Assembly: GCA_003169975.1 (NCBI GenBank) | Contig: PNAA01000007.1 | Coordinates: 43,265 to 107,264, forward strand | DNA: 64,000 nt | Direction: 5' to 3' | Source: Spartobacteria bacterium | GTDB lineage: Bacteria; Verrucomicrobiota; Verrucomicrobiia; Chthoniobacterales; UBA10450 | Part shown: piece by piece, positions 52,463 through 62,013 of the stretch | Numbering within the stretch: position 1 is the first letter of the stretch | Layout of the letters: each line of letters opens with the position of its first letter | Notes under the pieces: model-generated | What the model was told of the DNA's origin: nothing | Database searches by the model: none | The model's input: only the letters and a program-made list of their open reading frames with translations | Made by a program: the position numbers and the translations under genes

Positions 52463-53257
52463 TTAGGCGAGCGATTTGATCACGCCGCCATCGGCGCGGA
52501 CCGATGCGCCATTGATCGCCGCGGCGAGCGGACTGCAAACGAATGCGACTACGCTGGCGATCTCGTCCGGTTCGAGAAAGCGCTGCAAGAGCGAAGTCGG
52601 GCGCGCGTTCTGGAAAAAGTCCTTCTCGAATTCCTCCGGGCTCATCTTATTCTGCTGTGCCAGTTGCCCGACGAATTGGGTGACACCCTCCGATGCGGTC
52701 GGTCCGGGCAGGACCGAATTGACCGTCACACGGGTGCCCGCGCAAGTCTCGGCGAGGCCGCGCGCGATGGCGAGCTGGGCGGTCTTGGTCGTCCCGTAAT
52801 GAATCATCTCGGCGGGAATCTGGAGCGCCGATTCGCTGGAGATGAAAACGATCCGGCCCCAGGTGCGCTCTTTCATCCCGCTGAGATAAGCGCGGCTCAG
52901 CCGCACGCCGGAAAGGACATTGACCGCGAAGAAGTGTTCCCATTCCTCGTCGGTGATTCGTTCGAATGGTTTCGGCTCGAAAATCCCAAGATTGTTCACG
53001 AGCACGTCGACCTGCGGCAGTTGCCTAACGACTGCGGCGCAGCCCTGTTCAGAGCTGAGATCGCCGGCGATTCCGTGAATTCTTGCCTTCGGGACCTCGT
53101 TCTTTATCCGGGCCACGGCTTTCTCCACCCGCTCTTCGGTACGTCCGTTCACGGTCACGTCGGCCCCTTCGCGGGCGAGGCGTCGGGCAATAGCCAGACC
53201 GATGCCGGCGGTCGAGCCGCTGACGAAGGCGGTCTTGTTTTCGAGTTCCAGGTCCAT
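52463..53257 (-). CDS. short-chain dehydrogenase/reductase
   Basis: 264 residues from the ATG at 53257. NAD(P)-binding VSGSTAGIGLAIARRLA, NNLG, the catalytic Ser in FISSESALQ and the Tyr/Lys pair in HYGTTKTAQ are present, so a classical SDR. LADGG-type end (ASVRADGGVIKSLA) is typical. Substrate unknown. The TAA stop lies within a CGTTAGG motif which, with its flanks, forms GCTCG-TTAGG-CGAGC, a hairpin like the one after trxA. Confidence 0.88.
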   Translation of the reverse strand: MDLELENKTAFVSGSTAGIGLAIARRLAREGADVTVNGRTEERVEKAVARIKNEVPKARIHGIAGDLSSEQGCAAVVRQLPQVDVLVNNLGIFEPKPFERITDEEWEHFFAVNVLSGVRLSRAYLSGMKERTWGRIVFISSESALQIPAEMIHYGTTKTAQLAIARGLAETCAGTRVTVNSVLPGPTASEGVTQFVGQLAQQNKMSPEEFEKDFFQNARPTSLLQRFLEPDEIASVVAFVCSPLAAAINGASVRADGGVIKSLA

Positions 53258-53329
53258 GCCGGTATCTACGCACAGGGTGGCAGGCCGCGCCACACTTGCC
53301 ACCAGCTCGCCTGCCGGGTAAAAGGACGC

Positions 53330-54061
53330 ATGGGTCGTCAATGGCTGCACGCCAAGCGGGAAGTGGCGGGTCTGAAGAAAGGCCAGGCTGTCGGCAAATT
53401 GGTGAAGGAAATCATGGTGGCCGCGAAGATGGGCGGCGGCGATCCCTCGGGCAACGCGCGCCTCGCGGCGGTGGTCGAGAAAGCGCGCCGGCAGAGCGTG
53501 ACCCGAGACACGATTGAGCGCGCGATCAAGAAAGGCGCGGGAATCGGGGGCGAAAAGCTCGAACTTGAGCATGTCGTTTTCGAAGGCTACGCACCGCGCA
53601 AGGTACCGGTGGTCGTGGAGGTCTTGACCGATAATAAGAACCGCACCGCACCGGAGATCCGCGTTCTCTTCAAGCGCGGTCAGCTCGGCGCTCCGGGTAG
53701 CAACAAGTTTCTTTTTGATCACGTCGGATTAGTCGAAGCGCACCATGCCGACCCGGCCGCGGACGTTGAAGCCGCTGCGATCGAGGCCGGCGCGCAGGAA
53801 GTCGAGCCGCTGACCTCGGGGCAGAATGACGACATCCCAGATGGAACGGCGGGCGCGCGTTTCACCACGGCGGCGACCGATCTCCATGCGGTCTCGCAAT
53901 GGCTGGCGCAGAATGAATGGACGGTGGTCACGAGCGAGGTCGGTTACATCGCAAAAACTTTTCCCGCGCTCAGCGATGAGGATCGGACGCAGGTGGGTGA
54001 ATTTCTCCAGCTCCTCGAGGACCACGACGACGTGCATCGGGTCTGGGCAGCGATTCGTTAG
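53330..54061 (+). CDS. yebC: YebC/PmpR-family protein (TACO1-like)
   Basis: 243 residues from the ATG at 53330. Family motifs: GRQWLHAKREVAGLKKGQAV (in place of the usual SKW..IK.KK), AAKMGGGDPSGNARLAAVVEKA, IKKGAGIG, YEGYAP-like FEGYAPRKVPVVVEVLTDNKNR and TFPALSDEDRTQVGEFLQLL. YebC proteins act as transcriptional regulators or help translation of polyproline stretches. The stop codon TAG is inside a CGTTAGG motif; the next gene starts 8 bp on. Confidence 0.93.
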   Translation: MGRQWLHAKREVAGLKKGQAVGKLVKEIMVAAKMGGGDPSGNARLAAVVEKARRQSVTRDTIERAIKKGAGIGGEKLELEHVVFEGYAPRKVPVVVEVLTDNKNRTAPEIRVLFKRGQLGAPGSNKFLFDHVGLVEAHHADPAADVEAAAIEAGAQEVEPLTSGQNDDIPDGTAGARFTTAATDLHAVSQWLAQNEWTVVTSEVGYIAKTFPALSDEDRTQVGEFLQLLEDHDDVHRVWAAIR

Positions 54062-54069
54062 GCGAGGCG

Positions 54070-55182
54070 ATGTCCGACGAGACGACCCAGGCGATTTTTG
54101 GCGACGCCGTGGCCGACTCCCTGGAGAAACCCGGTCGCCGGCGCCGCGGGCCCTTCGGCCGGAAGAAACCGGCGACAGACGAGCCTCCGAGGTTCACCCA
54201 TTGCGAAGACTGCGGCGCCGAATTGCACGGCCGCTATTGCTCCAAGTGCGGGCAGGTGGCGGTCGATTACCACCGTTCCTTTCGACACGTCATCGCCGAG
54301 GTGGCGGAATCGTTCCTCAACTGGGACTCAAAATTCACCAAGACAATTGGGTTGCTCGTTATTCGACCCGGATGGCTGACCAACCAGTTTATCGCCGGCC
54401 GGCGCACGCGTTATCTCCATCCTCTGCGCCTTTACCTCCTGGTCAGCATCCTGTTCTTTTTGTGCGTTCGTCTCGCCCCGATCGAGACCAAGCCGCAGAT
54501 CAAAGCGAATTTGACGGCGAAGGATCGCGCGAAGGTGGAGGAGGCGATGAAGGATCCGAACATTCCGGCGGCGGTGCGGGAACAAGTGCTGAAAGGCCTG
54601 GCCAAAAGTGCGAAATCGTCAGCCGCGAAGCAAGCCGGCCCGGCTATGCCCGCCGAGGTCCCATCACCGTCGCCTGCGCCCGTCGTTAGGGGTCACTCGA
54701 AGTTATTGGACGATGGATCGCGCCCGAGCTGGCTGAAACAAAGGATAAAAGAGAAGGTCGGCCCCCACGGGGACAACGTGCAGCTTCTGGGCAAAACGCT
54801 CCGCGACAATATCTCGACGATGATGCTTTTCTGCATTCCGCTTTTCGCGCTGGTGCTGAAAATTCTCTACTTTCGCCAACGCCGTTTCTACATCGAGCAC
54901 CTCGTCTACGCCCTGCACATTCACTCCTTTTTTTATATCGCGCTTCTCTTGACCGTTTTCAGCGCGATTGCGGCGAAACACTGGGCACCGGCGCTGGAGA
55001 CACCGCTCCTGTGGATTTTTTGGCTTGCGATCGTGGCGCAAGTCTTCCTCTCGATCCGGCAGGTCTACCGCCAGGGCTGGTCCATGACGATTTTCAAGTT
55101 CTTCCTCGGCGGTTTCGTCTATCTGTTTGTTCTTGTCGTTGCACTTGCAGCTACGGCGGTCGCGACGATTGCTCTGCCCTAG
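54070..55182 (+). CDS. DUF3667 family membrane protein, copy 2
   Basis: 370 residues. A zinc ribbon (CEDCGAELHGRYCSKCGQ, about residues 40-57) is followed by VAVDYHRSFRHVIAEVAESF, a first span (RLYLLVSILFFLCVRLA), a charged Ala/Lys loop, then CIPLFALVLKILYF and three spans. It is paralogous to the protein at 51357 and begins 8 bp after yebC, so it is probably co-transcribed with it. Function unknown. A CGTTAGG motif falls in the loop. Confidence 0.83.
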   Translation: MSDETTQAIFGDAVADSLEKPGRRRRGPFGRKKPATDEPPRFTHCEDCGAELHGRYCSKCGQVAVDYHRSFRHVIAEVAESFLNWDSKFTKTIGLLVIRPGWLTNQFIAGRRTRYLHPLRLYLLVSILFFLCVRLAPIETKPQIKANLTAKDRAKVEEAMKDPNIPAAVREQVLKGLAKSAKSSAAKQAGPAMPAEVPSPSPAPVVRGHSKLLDDGSRPSWLKQRIKEKVGPHGDNVQLLGKTLRDNISTMMLFCIPLFALVLKILYFRQRRFYIEHLVYALHIHSFFYIALLLTVFSAIAAKHWAPALETPLLWIFWLAIVAQVFLSIRQVYRQGWSMTIFKFFLGGFVYLFVLVVALAATAVATIALP

Positions 55183-55268
55183 GAAGCAATCTCCTCCAAT
55201 CATGAAAGCGCTCGTCTTTCGCTCGCTCTCCTTGGGATGCACACGGGCGCGCGCTGCTTCGCCGCGGA

Positions 55269-58238
55269 TCAGCTGAGCAGGGCTCTTGCCTTGGCAAGGG
55301 CCGCTTCGATTTTGGTCGCATCATTGCCGCCGCCCTGCGCCAGTTCCGGGCGCCCGCCACCCTTGCCCCCCACGAGTGGCGCCGTTTCCTGAATCAACTT
55401 GCCTGCCTGAAATCGTGCGGTGAGTTCTTTTGGGATGGCCGCGATCAACGCGACGCGACCATCTTTTTCTCCGGCAAGAAAAATGGGTCCTTCAAACCTG
55501 GTTCTGAGCGCGTCAGCCACCGCCTGGAGCAACTTGCCGTCGGCGTCCGGCACGCGGGCAACGCGGAAAGTCGCGCCGTCACTCGCGGCCAATTCGTTCG
55601 CGATCGTTGCGGCCCGGCTTTGCATTCCTGCTTCGGCGGCCCTGGCGTTCGCCTTTTCCCAATCGCGCACCTCGGTTTCGATTTTTTCGAGCTGCGCGGC
55701 GCGGGTGTCGATGCTGGCCGTCATCGCCGCCGCGTTCGTCGTTTCAAACGCGGGCAAGGCCGCGAGCCCAGATTTCTTCCTGGCCAGCGCCTGAAACGTT
55801 TCCTCCTGGCGCGCTGCTTCAGCCTGCGCCCATTCGCCAACCGCGTGGCCCGCGACCGCCTCAATCCGTCGAATCCCGGCCGCGATCGCGCCTTCGCTCA
55901 AGATGCGGAACGCTCCGATATCGCCGGTCGCACGGACATGCGTGCCACCACAGAGTTCCATCGAGTAACCGTTCAACTCGTTAGGCACGCCGCCGATCTG
56001 CACGACGCGCACCACGTCGCCGTATTTGTCGCCGAAGAACTGCATGATGTCGGCCCGCTGCTTCGCTTCCGGGTAGGGGATTTCCGTCCACGAAACGGGC
56101 GCGTTCTCTGTGATCTTTTCGTTCACCAGCTTCTCCACCTCGCGCACCTGTGGTTTCGTCAGGGCGGCGCTCGCGAAATCAAAGGTCAGCTTCTCCGGGC
56201 CGACATAACTTCCTTTTTGCACGGCGTCCTTCGAAACCAGTTGGTGCAGGGCCGAGTGCAAGAGGTGAGTCACAGTGTGATGCCGCTGAATGGCATTGCG
56301 CCGGTCGGCATCGACCGAGACGCGCACCGCTTCGCCGGGTTCGGGCGCGCGCCCCTGGGTAAGCACCGAGCGGTGAACAAAAACATCCCCGCGTTTTTGC
56401 GTGTCCTCGACCCGAAGCTGACCGACCTCCGAGCGATCGTGCCCGGGAACGTGCAGCAATCCCTGATCGCCCACTTGTCCGCCCATCTCGGCGTAACACG
56501 CAGTCTGGTCGAGCACGATGTTGATTTCCCGCGGATTCTTTCCCGGCAGAACCGCCTCCACCACTGCCTCCGTTTCAAGAAACTCCTGACCGAGAAACCT
56601 AGTCGGAGCGACATGGAGGTTGTCGTCTTCGACGCTGATCGTTTCTTTTTTCTGCGCGGAACGGCCGCGGGCCCGTTGTTCCTCCATCAGCTTCTCGAAG
56701 CCTTCCGTGTCGACCGTAAGCCCCAGCTCGCGCGCCATCAGTTCCGTGAGGTCGAGCGGGAAGCCGTAGGTGTCGTAGAGTTTGAAGGCATCCCATCGCA
56801 AGATTATAGGAGTCGTTTTCACCACTTGCCGCCATTTGCCTGCGAGCAGCTCATCGAGTGAGAATTTGGCGAACGTGTTGCCGTCACGCACAAATTCGAA
56901 TTCTCCGACGAGCAAGTCCTCGTCACCGGTCCGGACGATTCCGGTCTTGCCGATCTTGCGGCACACGATGCCTTCTTTGGTCGCAGCAGCAGCTATGGCT
57001 CCGGCGAAGACATTGTTTTCAAAAATTACAATACCCCGATCCAGCGTCTTATTAAACGCCTCCTCCTCCCGCTTGAGCACTTCCTCCACTTGCCTCTGTT
57101 TCGCACGGATTTCGGGGAAGACATCGCCCATCGTCAGGGCGAGGACGTCGACGAGGCGGTGGAAGAACGGTTCGTGGAAGCCTAACGAACGGCCGTAGCG
57201 CACAGCGCGGCGCAGGATCCGACGCAGGACGTAGCCGCGTCCCTCGTTGCTCGGCTGGACGCCATCGGCGATGGCGAAGCTGAGGGTGCGGATGTGATCT
57301 GCGATGACGCGAAAGGCGATGTCGGTCGCGAGCTGAAAGTTGAGAGTTGAGAGTTGAGAGCCCGTTTCCGGCAGCGTGCTGCCGTATTTGTGGCCGCTCA
57401 GTTTCTCGATCTCGTCGAAGACCGGGCGAAAGATGTCGGTCTCGTAGTTCGAGATTGTGCCGGTGAAATCCGCGAAATTTCTCGTGCCTTGGATGATCGC
57501 AGTGACGCGCTCGAAGCCCATTCCGGTGTCGACGTGGCGCTGGGGCAAGGGAGAAAACGTGCCGTCGGGGTTGGCATTGAACTGGATGAAAACCAGGTTC
57601 CAAATCTCGATGCAGCGCGGGTCGCCGGCGTTGACGAGCGCGCCGCGGGTGTCGCCTAACGGAGTAAGGTCGACGTGCAACTCGCTGCACGGTCCGCAGG
57701 GGCCGGTGTCGCCCATCATCCAGAAATTGTCTTTTTTGTTGCCGTTCACGACGTGGACGGAGGCGTCGAGGCCGGCCGCGGTGAAGAGCCGATGCCAGTG
57801 GTCGTGCGCCTCCTGGTCGAAATCAGCGGGCTCGCTCAGGCCGGGGCGGTAGACGGTGGCATAAAGCCGCTCGGGCGGAAATTTCCAGCGCCTAACGACC
57901 AGCTCCCAGGCCCATTCAATCGCTTCCTGCTTGAAGTAATCGCCGAAGCTCCAGTTGCCGAGCATTTCGAAAAAGGTGTGGTGATAGGTGTCGAGCCCGA
58001 CGTCGTCGAGGTCGTTATGCTTGCCCCCGGCGCGGATGCATTTCTGGGTGTCGGCGGCGCGCGGCGGATCGAAGCTCGGCCGTTGTTGTCCGAGGAAAAT
58101 CGGCACGAACTGGTTCATGCCCGCGTTGGTGAAAAGGAGATTGGGCGCGTCGGGCAGAAGCGAGGATGACGGCAAAACGGTGTGCTTTTTCTCGCGAAAG
58201 AAATCGAGAAAACTTTGGCGGATTTCAGCGCTCGTCAT
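55269..58238 (-). CDS. alaS: alanyl-tRNA synthetase with an extra internal segment
   Basis: 989 residues against about 875 in E. coli. Class II catalytic core (FTNAGMNQFVPIFLG, HHTFFEMLGNWSFGDYF), editing domain zinc ligands (RHHTVTHLLH and CGGTHV) and the C-Ala domain (LVGGKGGGRPELAQGG) are present. An additional 65 or so residues (VFAGAIAAAATKEGIVCRKI through VVKTTPIILRWD) lie between DRGIVIFE and AFKLYDTYGFPLDL. A microsatellite-like insertion encodes SQLSTLNFQLATD (57330-57362). It charges tRNA-Ala with alanine. Four CCTAACG-type motifs lie in it. Confidence 0.94.
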   Translation of the reverse strand: MTSAEIRQSFLDFFREKKHTVLPSSSLLPDAPNLLFTNAGMNQFVPIFLGQQRPSFDPPRAADTQKCIRAGGKHNDLDDVGLDTYHHTFFEMLGNWSFGDYFKQEAIEWAWELVVRRWKFPPERLYATVYRPGLSEPADFDQEAHDHWHRLFTAAGLDASVHVVNGNKKDNFWMMGDTGPCGPCSELHVDLTPLGDTRGALVNAGDPRCIEIWNLVFIQFNANPDGTFSPLPQRHVDTGMGFERVTAIIQGTRNFADFTGTISNYETDIFRPVFDEIEKLSGHKYGSTLPETGSQLSTLNFQLATDIAFRVIADHIRTLSFAIADGVQPSNEGRGYVLRRILRRAVRYGRSLGFHEPFFHRLVDVLALTMGDVFPEIRAKQRQVEEVLKREEEAFNKTLDRGIVIFENNVFAGAIAAAATKEGIVCRKIGKTGIVRTGDEDLLVGEFEFVRDGNTFAKFSLDELLAGKWRQVVKTTPIILRWDAFKLYDTYGFPLDLTELMARELGLTVDTEGFEKLMEEQRARGRSAQKKETISVEDDNLHVAPTRFLGQEFLETEAVVEAVLPGKNPREINIVLDQTACYAEMGGQVGDQGLLHVPGHDRSEVGQLRVEDTQKRGDVFVHRSVLTQGRAPEPGEAVRVSVDADRRNAIQRHHTVTHLLHSALHQLVSKDAVQKGSYVGPEKLTFDFASAALTKPQVREVEKLVNEKITENAPVSWTEIPYPEAKQRADIMQFFGDKYGDVVRVVQIGGVPNELNGYSMELCGGTHVRATGDIGAFRILSEGAIAAGIRRIEAVAGHAVGEWAQAEAARQEETFQALARKKSGLAALPAFETTNAAAMTASIDTRAAQLEKIETEVRDWEKANARAAEAGMQSRAATIANELAASDGATFRVARVPDADGKLLQAVADALRTRFEGPIFLAGEKDGRVALIAAIPKELTARFQAGKLIQETAPLVGGKGGGRPELAQGGGNDATKIEAALAKARALLS
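57330..57362. repeat. 7-bp tandem repeat inside alaS
   Basis: AGTTGAG repeated (AAAGTTGAGAGTTGAGAGTTGAGAG), which on the coding strand is AACTCTC units. It is translated in frame as part of SQLSTLNFQL. It is inserted in a region of AlaRS where family length varies. Confidence 0.75.
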
Positions 58239-58278
58239 GACGCGATCAGGTTAACCCAGCGCTCGCGCCGGTAAAGCC

Positions 58279-59595
58279 GTGGAACTTCTATTGGACACCA
58301 GAGCCCCGATTTGGGACGCTGATGAGATGGTTCATGCTTGCGCAGACGAGCGCCTAACGAGGGAACTGCAACCATCCAATTTGAGCCTGCGCTGCCCGCC
58401 GCGGGCGCGCATTCGGTTGGTTCCAACAGTCGTCGTGTCGGCGATCGCGGCCTTCACCTCACTCGCAACGTCGTCGCCGGCCGAGGCAGGAGGCGCGGGG
58501 CCCGTTCTTCAGTCAGACAGCGAATCCGCCCCCGACTTGGTCAGGCCGTGGTCCCAGGCGGCCTTTGATGCGGCGCATACCGCCTTTAACCGATTCGAGG
58601 ACATTCTCTCGCCGTCGAACGTCGGGCTTCTTACGCAGGCGTGGGCGTCCCCGGTTGGGGTCGGCACTCTCTACGCTTCGCCGATCGTTTCCGGCGGGCG
58701 GGTTTATATCGGCAGCGGCGATGGTCACATGTTCGCGTTCGATGCGCGCACCGGCGCGACTGTTTGGGTCGGGCAAAAGGAAAAGCTCTTCTTCGTGGAT
58801 TCCGCCGCGGCCAGACACGGGCTGGTGTTTGCGAACGCCCTTTATCAACCGCTGCGTGCCTACGACGCGCAGACGGGGGCTATCGTGTGGACGTCTTCCT
58901 TCTCGGACGTGCGCGCCTCCCCGACCATCGTGGGCCGTGTGCTCTACGTTGCCAGCTTCGACGGAACGCTGGCCGCTATCGACCAGGCGACCGGCGCGGC
59001 GCGCTGGTCGGTGCAGGGAGGCTGCTGTGTTTACGATCAGGCGCCTGTGGTCGATGGCGGGAAGGTCTTTCAGATGCGGACCGACCACACGCTCACCGCC
59101 TACGACGCGATGGATGGCACGCAACTCTGGAGTGTGCCCGCGTTCTCAGTGGGAACGGTCGCCGCCTGGCACGGCAAAGTGTTCTTCAACGATTACCCAA
59201 ACATTGTCGCCTTGGACGAGGCGACCGGCGCGCAGGTCTGGGCCGCGCCCGTTCTCACGGCCGCGACGGTCGGCGCGCCGGCCGTCGCTGATGGGATGGT
59301 GTTCGTGACGCAGTCGCAACTCCTGGCGCTCGATGCCGCGACCGGTGCGGTCGTGTGGACGGCGCCCGCCTCGAGTGGCTGGGGCCCGGTGGTCGCGAAC
59401 GGTGTGGTCTACGCCTCGTCGCTCAGCGGCGAGTGGGACGCGTTCGACGAGCACGATGGGTCGCTGCTCTGGTCGGTCACTGTCGGGAGCGGGTGCGGCG
59501 GTAGCTGCGCGAACGCGACCCCGGTCGTGGCGGATGGCACCCTATACCTTGCCGGGCCAGATCAGTATCTGCGCGCTTTCACCCTCCCACAATAA
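58279..59595 (+). CDS. secreted PQQ-type beta-propeller protein
   Basis: Up to 438 residues, though the true start is uncertain: the signal-like stretch LVPTVVVSAIAAFTSLATSSPAEA begins near residue 48, so the first 40 codons may be untranslated. The body has at least seven repeats of the form (V/L)Y(I/V)GS.DG...A.DA.TGA.VW (for example YIGSGDGHMFAFDARTGATVW), which form a PQQ-like propeller without obvious catalytic residues. It may bind ligand or protein outside the membrane. A CCTAACG motif at 58353 precedes the signal peptide. Confidence 0.78.
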   Translation: MELLLDTRAPIWDADEMVHACADERLTRELQPSNLSLRCPPRARIRLVPTVVVSAIAAFTSLATSSPAEAGGAGPVLQSDSESAPDLVRPWSQAAFDAAHTAFNRFEDILSPSNVGLLTQAWASPVGVGTLYASPIVSGGRVYIGSGDGHMFAFDARTGATVWVGQKEKLFFVDSAAARHGLVFANALYQPLRAYDAQTGAIVWTSSFSDVRASPTIVGRVLYVASFDGTLAAIDQATGAARWSVQGGCCVYDQAPVVDGGKVFQMRTDHTLTAYDAMDGTQLWSVPAFSVGTVAAWHGKVFFNDYPNIVALDEATGAQVWAAPVLTAATVGAPAVADGMVFVTQSQLLALDAATGAVVWTAPASSGWGPVVANGVVYASSLSGEWDAFDEHDGSLLWSVTVGSGCGGSCANATPVVADGTLYLAGPDQYLRAFTLPQ

Positions 59596-59646
59596 GAGCG
59601 CGTCGATTTTGCGCTGCACTTCGCTGAGGATAACGGGCAACGCGCG

Positions 59647-60684
<1,038 letters not shown>

Positions 60685-60770
60685 AAGCGGGGCTCTTTAG
60701 GTACGACGCCGCGACGGTTGCGCCAAGTAGAAAAGCGCGCGCGCGGCGAAAAAGATTAGCGCGGAACGAA

Positions 60771-60801
60771 GAAAGCCGCGGACCTCGCGGCCCGCGGCTT
60801 C
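60771..60801 (-). terminator. strong GC hairpin after the downstream hsp20 gene
   Basis: AGCCGCGG and CCGCGGCT arms with a 10-base loop. On the minus strand it follows the hsp20 stop at 60824 by about 25 bp and is followed by TTTC. It would separate hsp20 transcription from recA. Confidence 0.65.
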
Positions 60802-60823
60802 TGTTTACCTAACCGAATTGGAA

Positions 60824-61204
60824 TTACGAGACAGTGATCTTGCGCGGCTTCACCGCTTCGGCTTTCGGGAGCGTCAGAGTCACGACACCCTGGTTGATCC
60901 CGGCGATAATTTTTCCGCTGTCGATCGAGGGATCGATCTCAAACAAGCGGCGATAATTGTGCGGGCGGGACTCGCGATGGACGAGGGTTCCATCAATCGC
61001 CGGGTTGGAGCGCCGACCGACGATCGAGAGTTCGTTTTTCTCGATCGAGATCTCAAGGCCCTCCTTGTTCACGCCGGGCATTTCGAGTTCCAGCGTGTAG
61101 CCGTCGGCGGTTTCGCTGACGCTGGCTAGAGGCGCAACGAACTTCTCGCTCTCGCGGCGGTTCGCCGCCCTTCCGTTATTCTCACGCACTAAGGTGTTGG
61201 TCAT
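60824..61204 (-). CDS. Hsp20-family small heat-shock protein, second copy
   Basis: 126 residues with an alpha-crystallin domain: PLASVSETADGYTLELEMPGV, IEKNELSIVGRR, RLFEIDPSID and the GVVTLTLPKAEAVKPRKI C-terminal strand. The N-terminal arm is short. It holds unfolding proteins until refolding. Ribosome-binding site AGAAAGGAAA precedes the ATG. It lies 52 bp downstream of the other hsp20 gene on the same strand. Confidence 0.92.
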   Translation of the reverse strand: MTNTLVRENNGRAANRRESEKFVAPLASVSETADGYTLELEMPGVNKEGLEISIEKNELSIVGRRSNPAIDGTLVHRESRPHNYRRLFEIDPSIDSGKIIAGINQGVVTLTLPKAEAVKPRKITVS

Positions 61205-61256
61205 AGAATTTCCTTTCTTGAATTGGGGTCGGCGAGCGGGCGTCCGCCGACGGTGA

Positions 61257-61724
61257 TTATGCGATGGTGACTTCCACTTTTTTCGGCTTTGCCTCCTCGG
61301 CTTTTGGGAGCGTGACGGTCAGGATGCCATCCTTGTAGGAAGCGTTGACTTTGTTGGCGTCGACGGGCGTTGGCAGAGTGATGCTGCGGCGGAACTTACC
61401 GCTGAAGCGCTCTGTGCGTTCGGCCTTGTCGCCGTTGCTCGAGGAACTCTGGCGTTCCCCGGCGATCGTCAGCATGCCGTCGTGCAGGGAGATATCAATG
61501 TCCTCCTTGCGAATGCCGGGCAGCTCGACGACAGCCACGACGTTGTCGTTGTTCTGATACAAGTCGAGAGCCGGTGCCCAGCCGCTGAAGAGCTGCGCTT
61601 GCCGGGCAAAATTCCCCATCACTGGCAGATCGAAAAGACTGTTCACCTCGTCTCGGAGATCAGCCCACCGATCAAACGCAGGCCAAGTCGAAATTTCAGG
61701 AGATTGATAACGAATTAAGCTCAT
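61257..61724 (-). CDS. Hsp20-family small heat-shock protein, first copy
   Basis: 155 residues. A longer N-terminal arm (PAFDRWADLRDEVNSLFDLP) is followed by the alpha-crystallin domain (VVAVVELPGIRKEDIDISLH, GKFRRSITLP) and GILTVTLPKAEEAKPKKVEV. The longer arm makes it the typical oligomer-forming member. It is first in a two-gene heat-shock operon with 60824-61204; the upstream AT-rich region should hold the promoter. Confidence 0.93.
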   Translation of the reverse strand: MSLIRYQSPEISTWPAFDRWADLRDEVNSLFDLPVMGNFARQAQLFSGWAPALDLYQNNDNVVAVVELPGIRKEDIDISLHDGMLTIAGERQSSSSNGDKAERTERFSGKFRRSITLPTPVDANKVNASYKDGILTVTLPKAEEAKPKKVEVTIA

Positions 61725-62013
61725 AATGATTTGTCCTTTCTGATAAACTGTTTGTTCAATGGTTGTCTATTAAGCTCATCCAATGCCACGCGCTCAATCG
61801 TTGATAGATATCGCGTTAATTCTCTTAGCACGAATATATTACAGATATATTTTATCGACTAAAGCCGACGTTATTCGCGCCATAACGGCGCAGTTGGATA
61901 GCCGCTCGGCGATCCGCGGCTGTGACAGAAGATTACTTCTCAACGGTTGTTCCAACACAGAATGAAATACGGAATCCATTGCGACCTGCGACCCACTTCT
62001 ATAGGGTTCAGCG
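61725..62013. promoter_or_regulatory. AT-rich regulatory region between hsp20 and ribD
   Basis: The lowest-GC stretch in its neighbourhood (61795-61865, with AATATATTACAGATATATTT). It contains AGAAAGGAC as the hsp20 ribosome-binding site at 61727-61735 (minus strand). The single TTAGCAC at 61825 resembles half a CIRCE element but has no partner. It probably contains divergent promoters. Confidence 0.4.

Noticed and set aside
55620..56861. 413-codon + strand frame within alaS
   Set aside because: Antisense shadow of alaS with Arg-rich composition and no recognisable domain.
61825..61831. TTAGCAC as a CIRCE element for hsp20
   Set aside because: CIRCE needs an inverted GAGTGCTAA nine bases away, and none is present.
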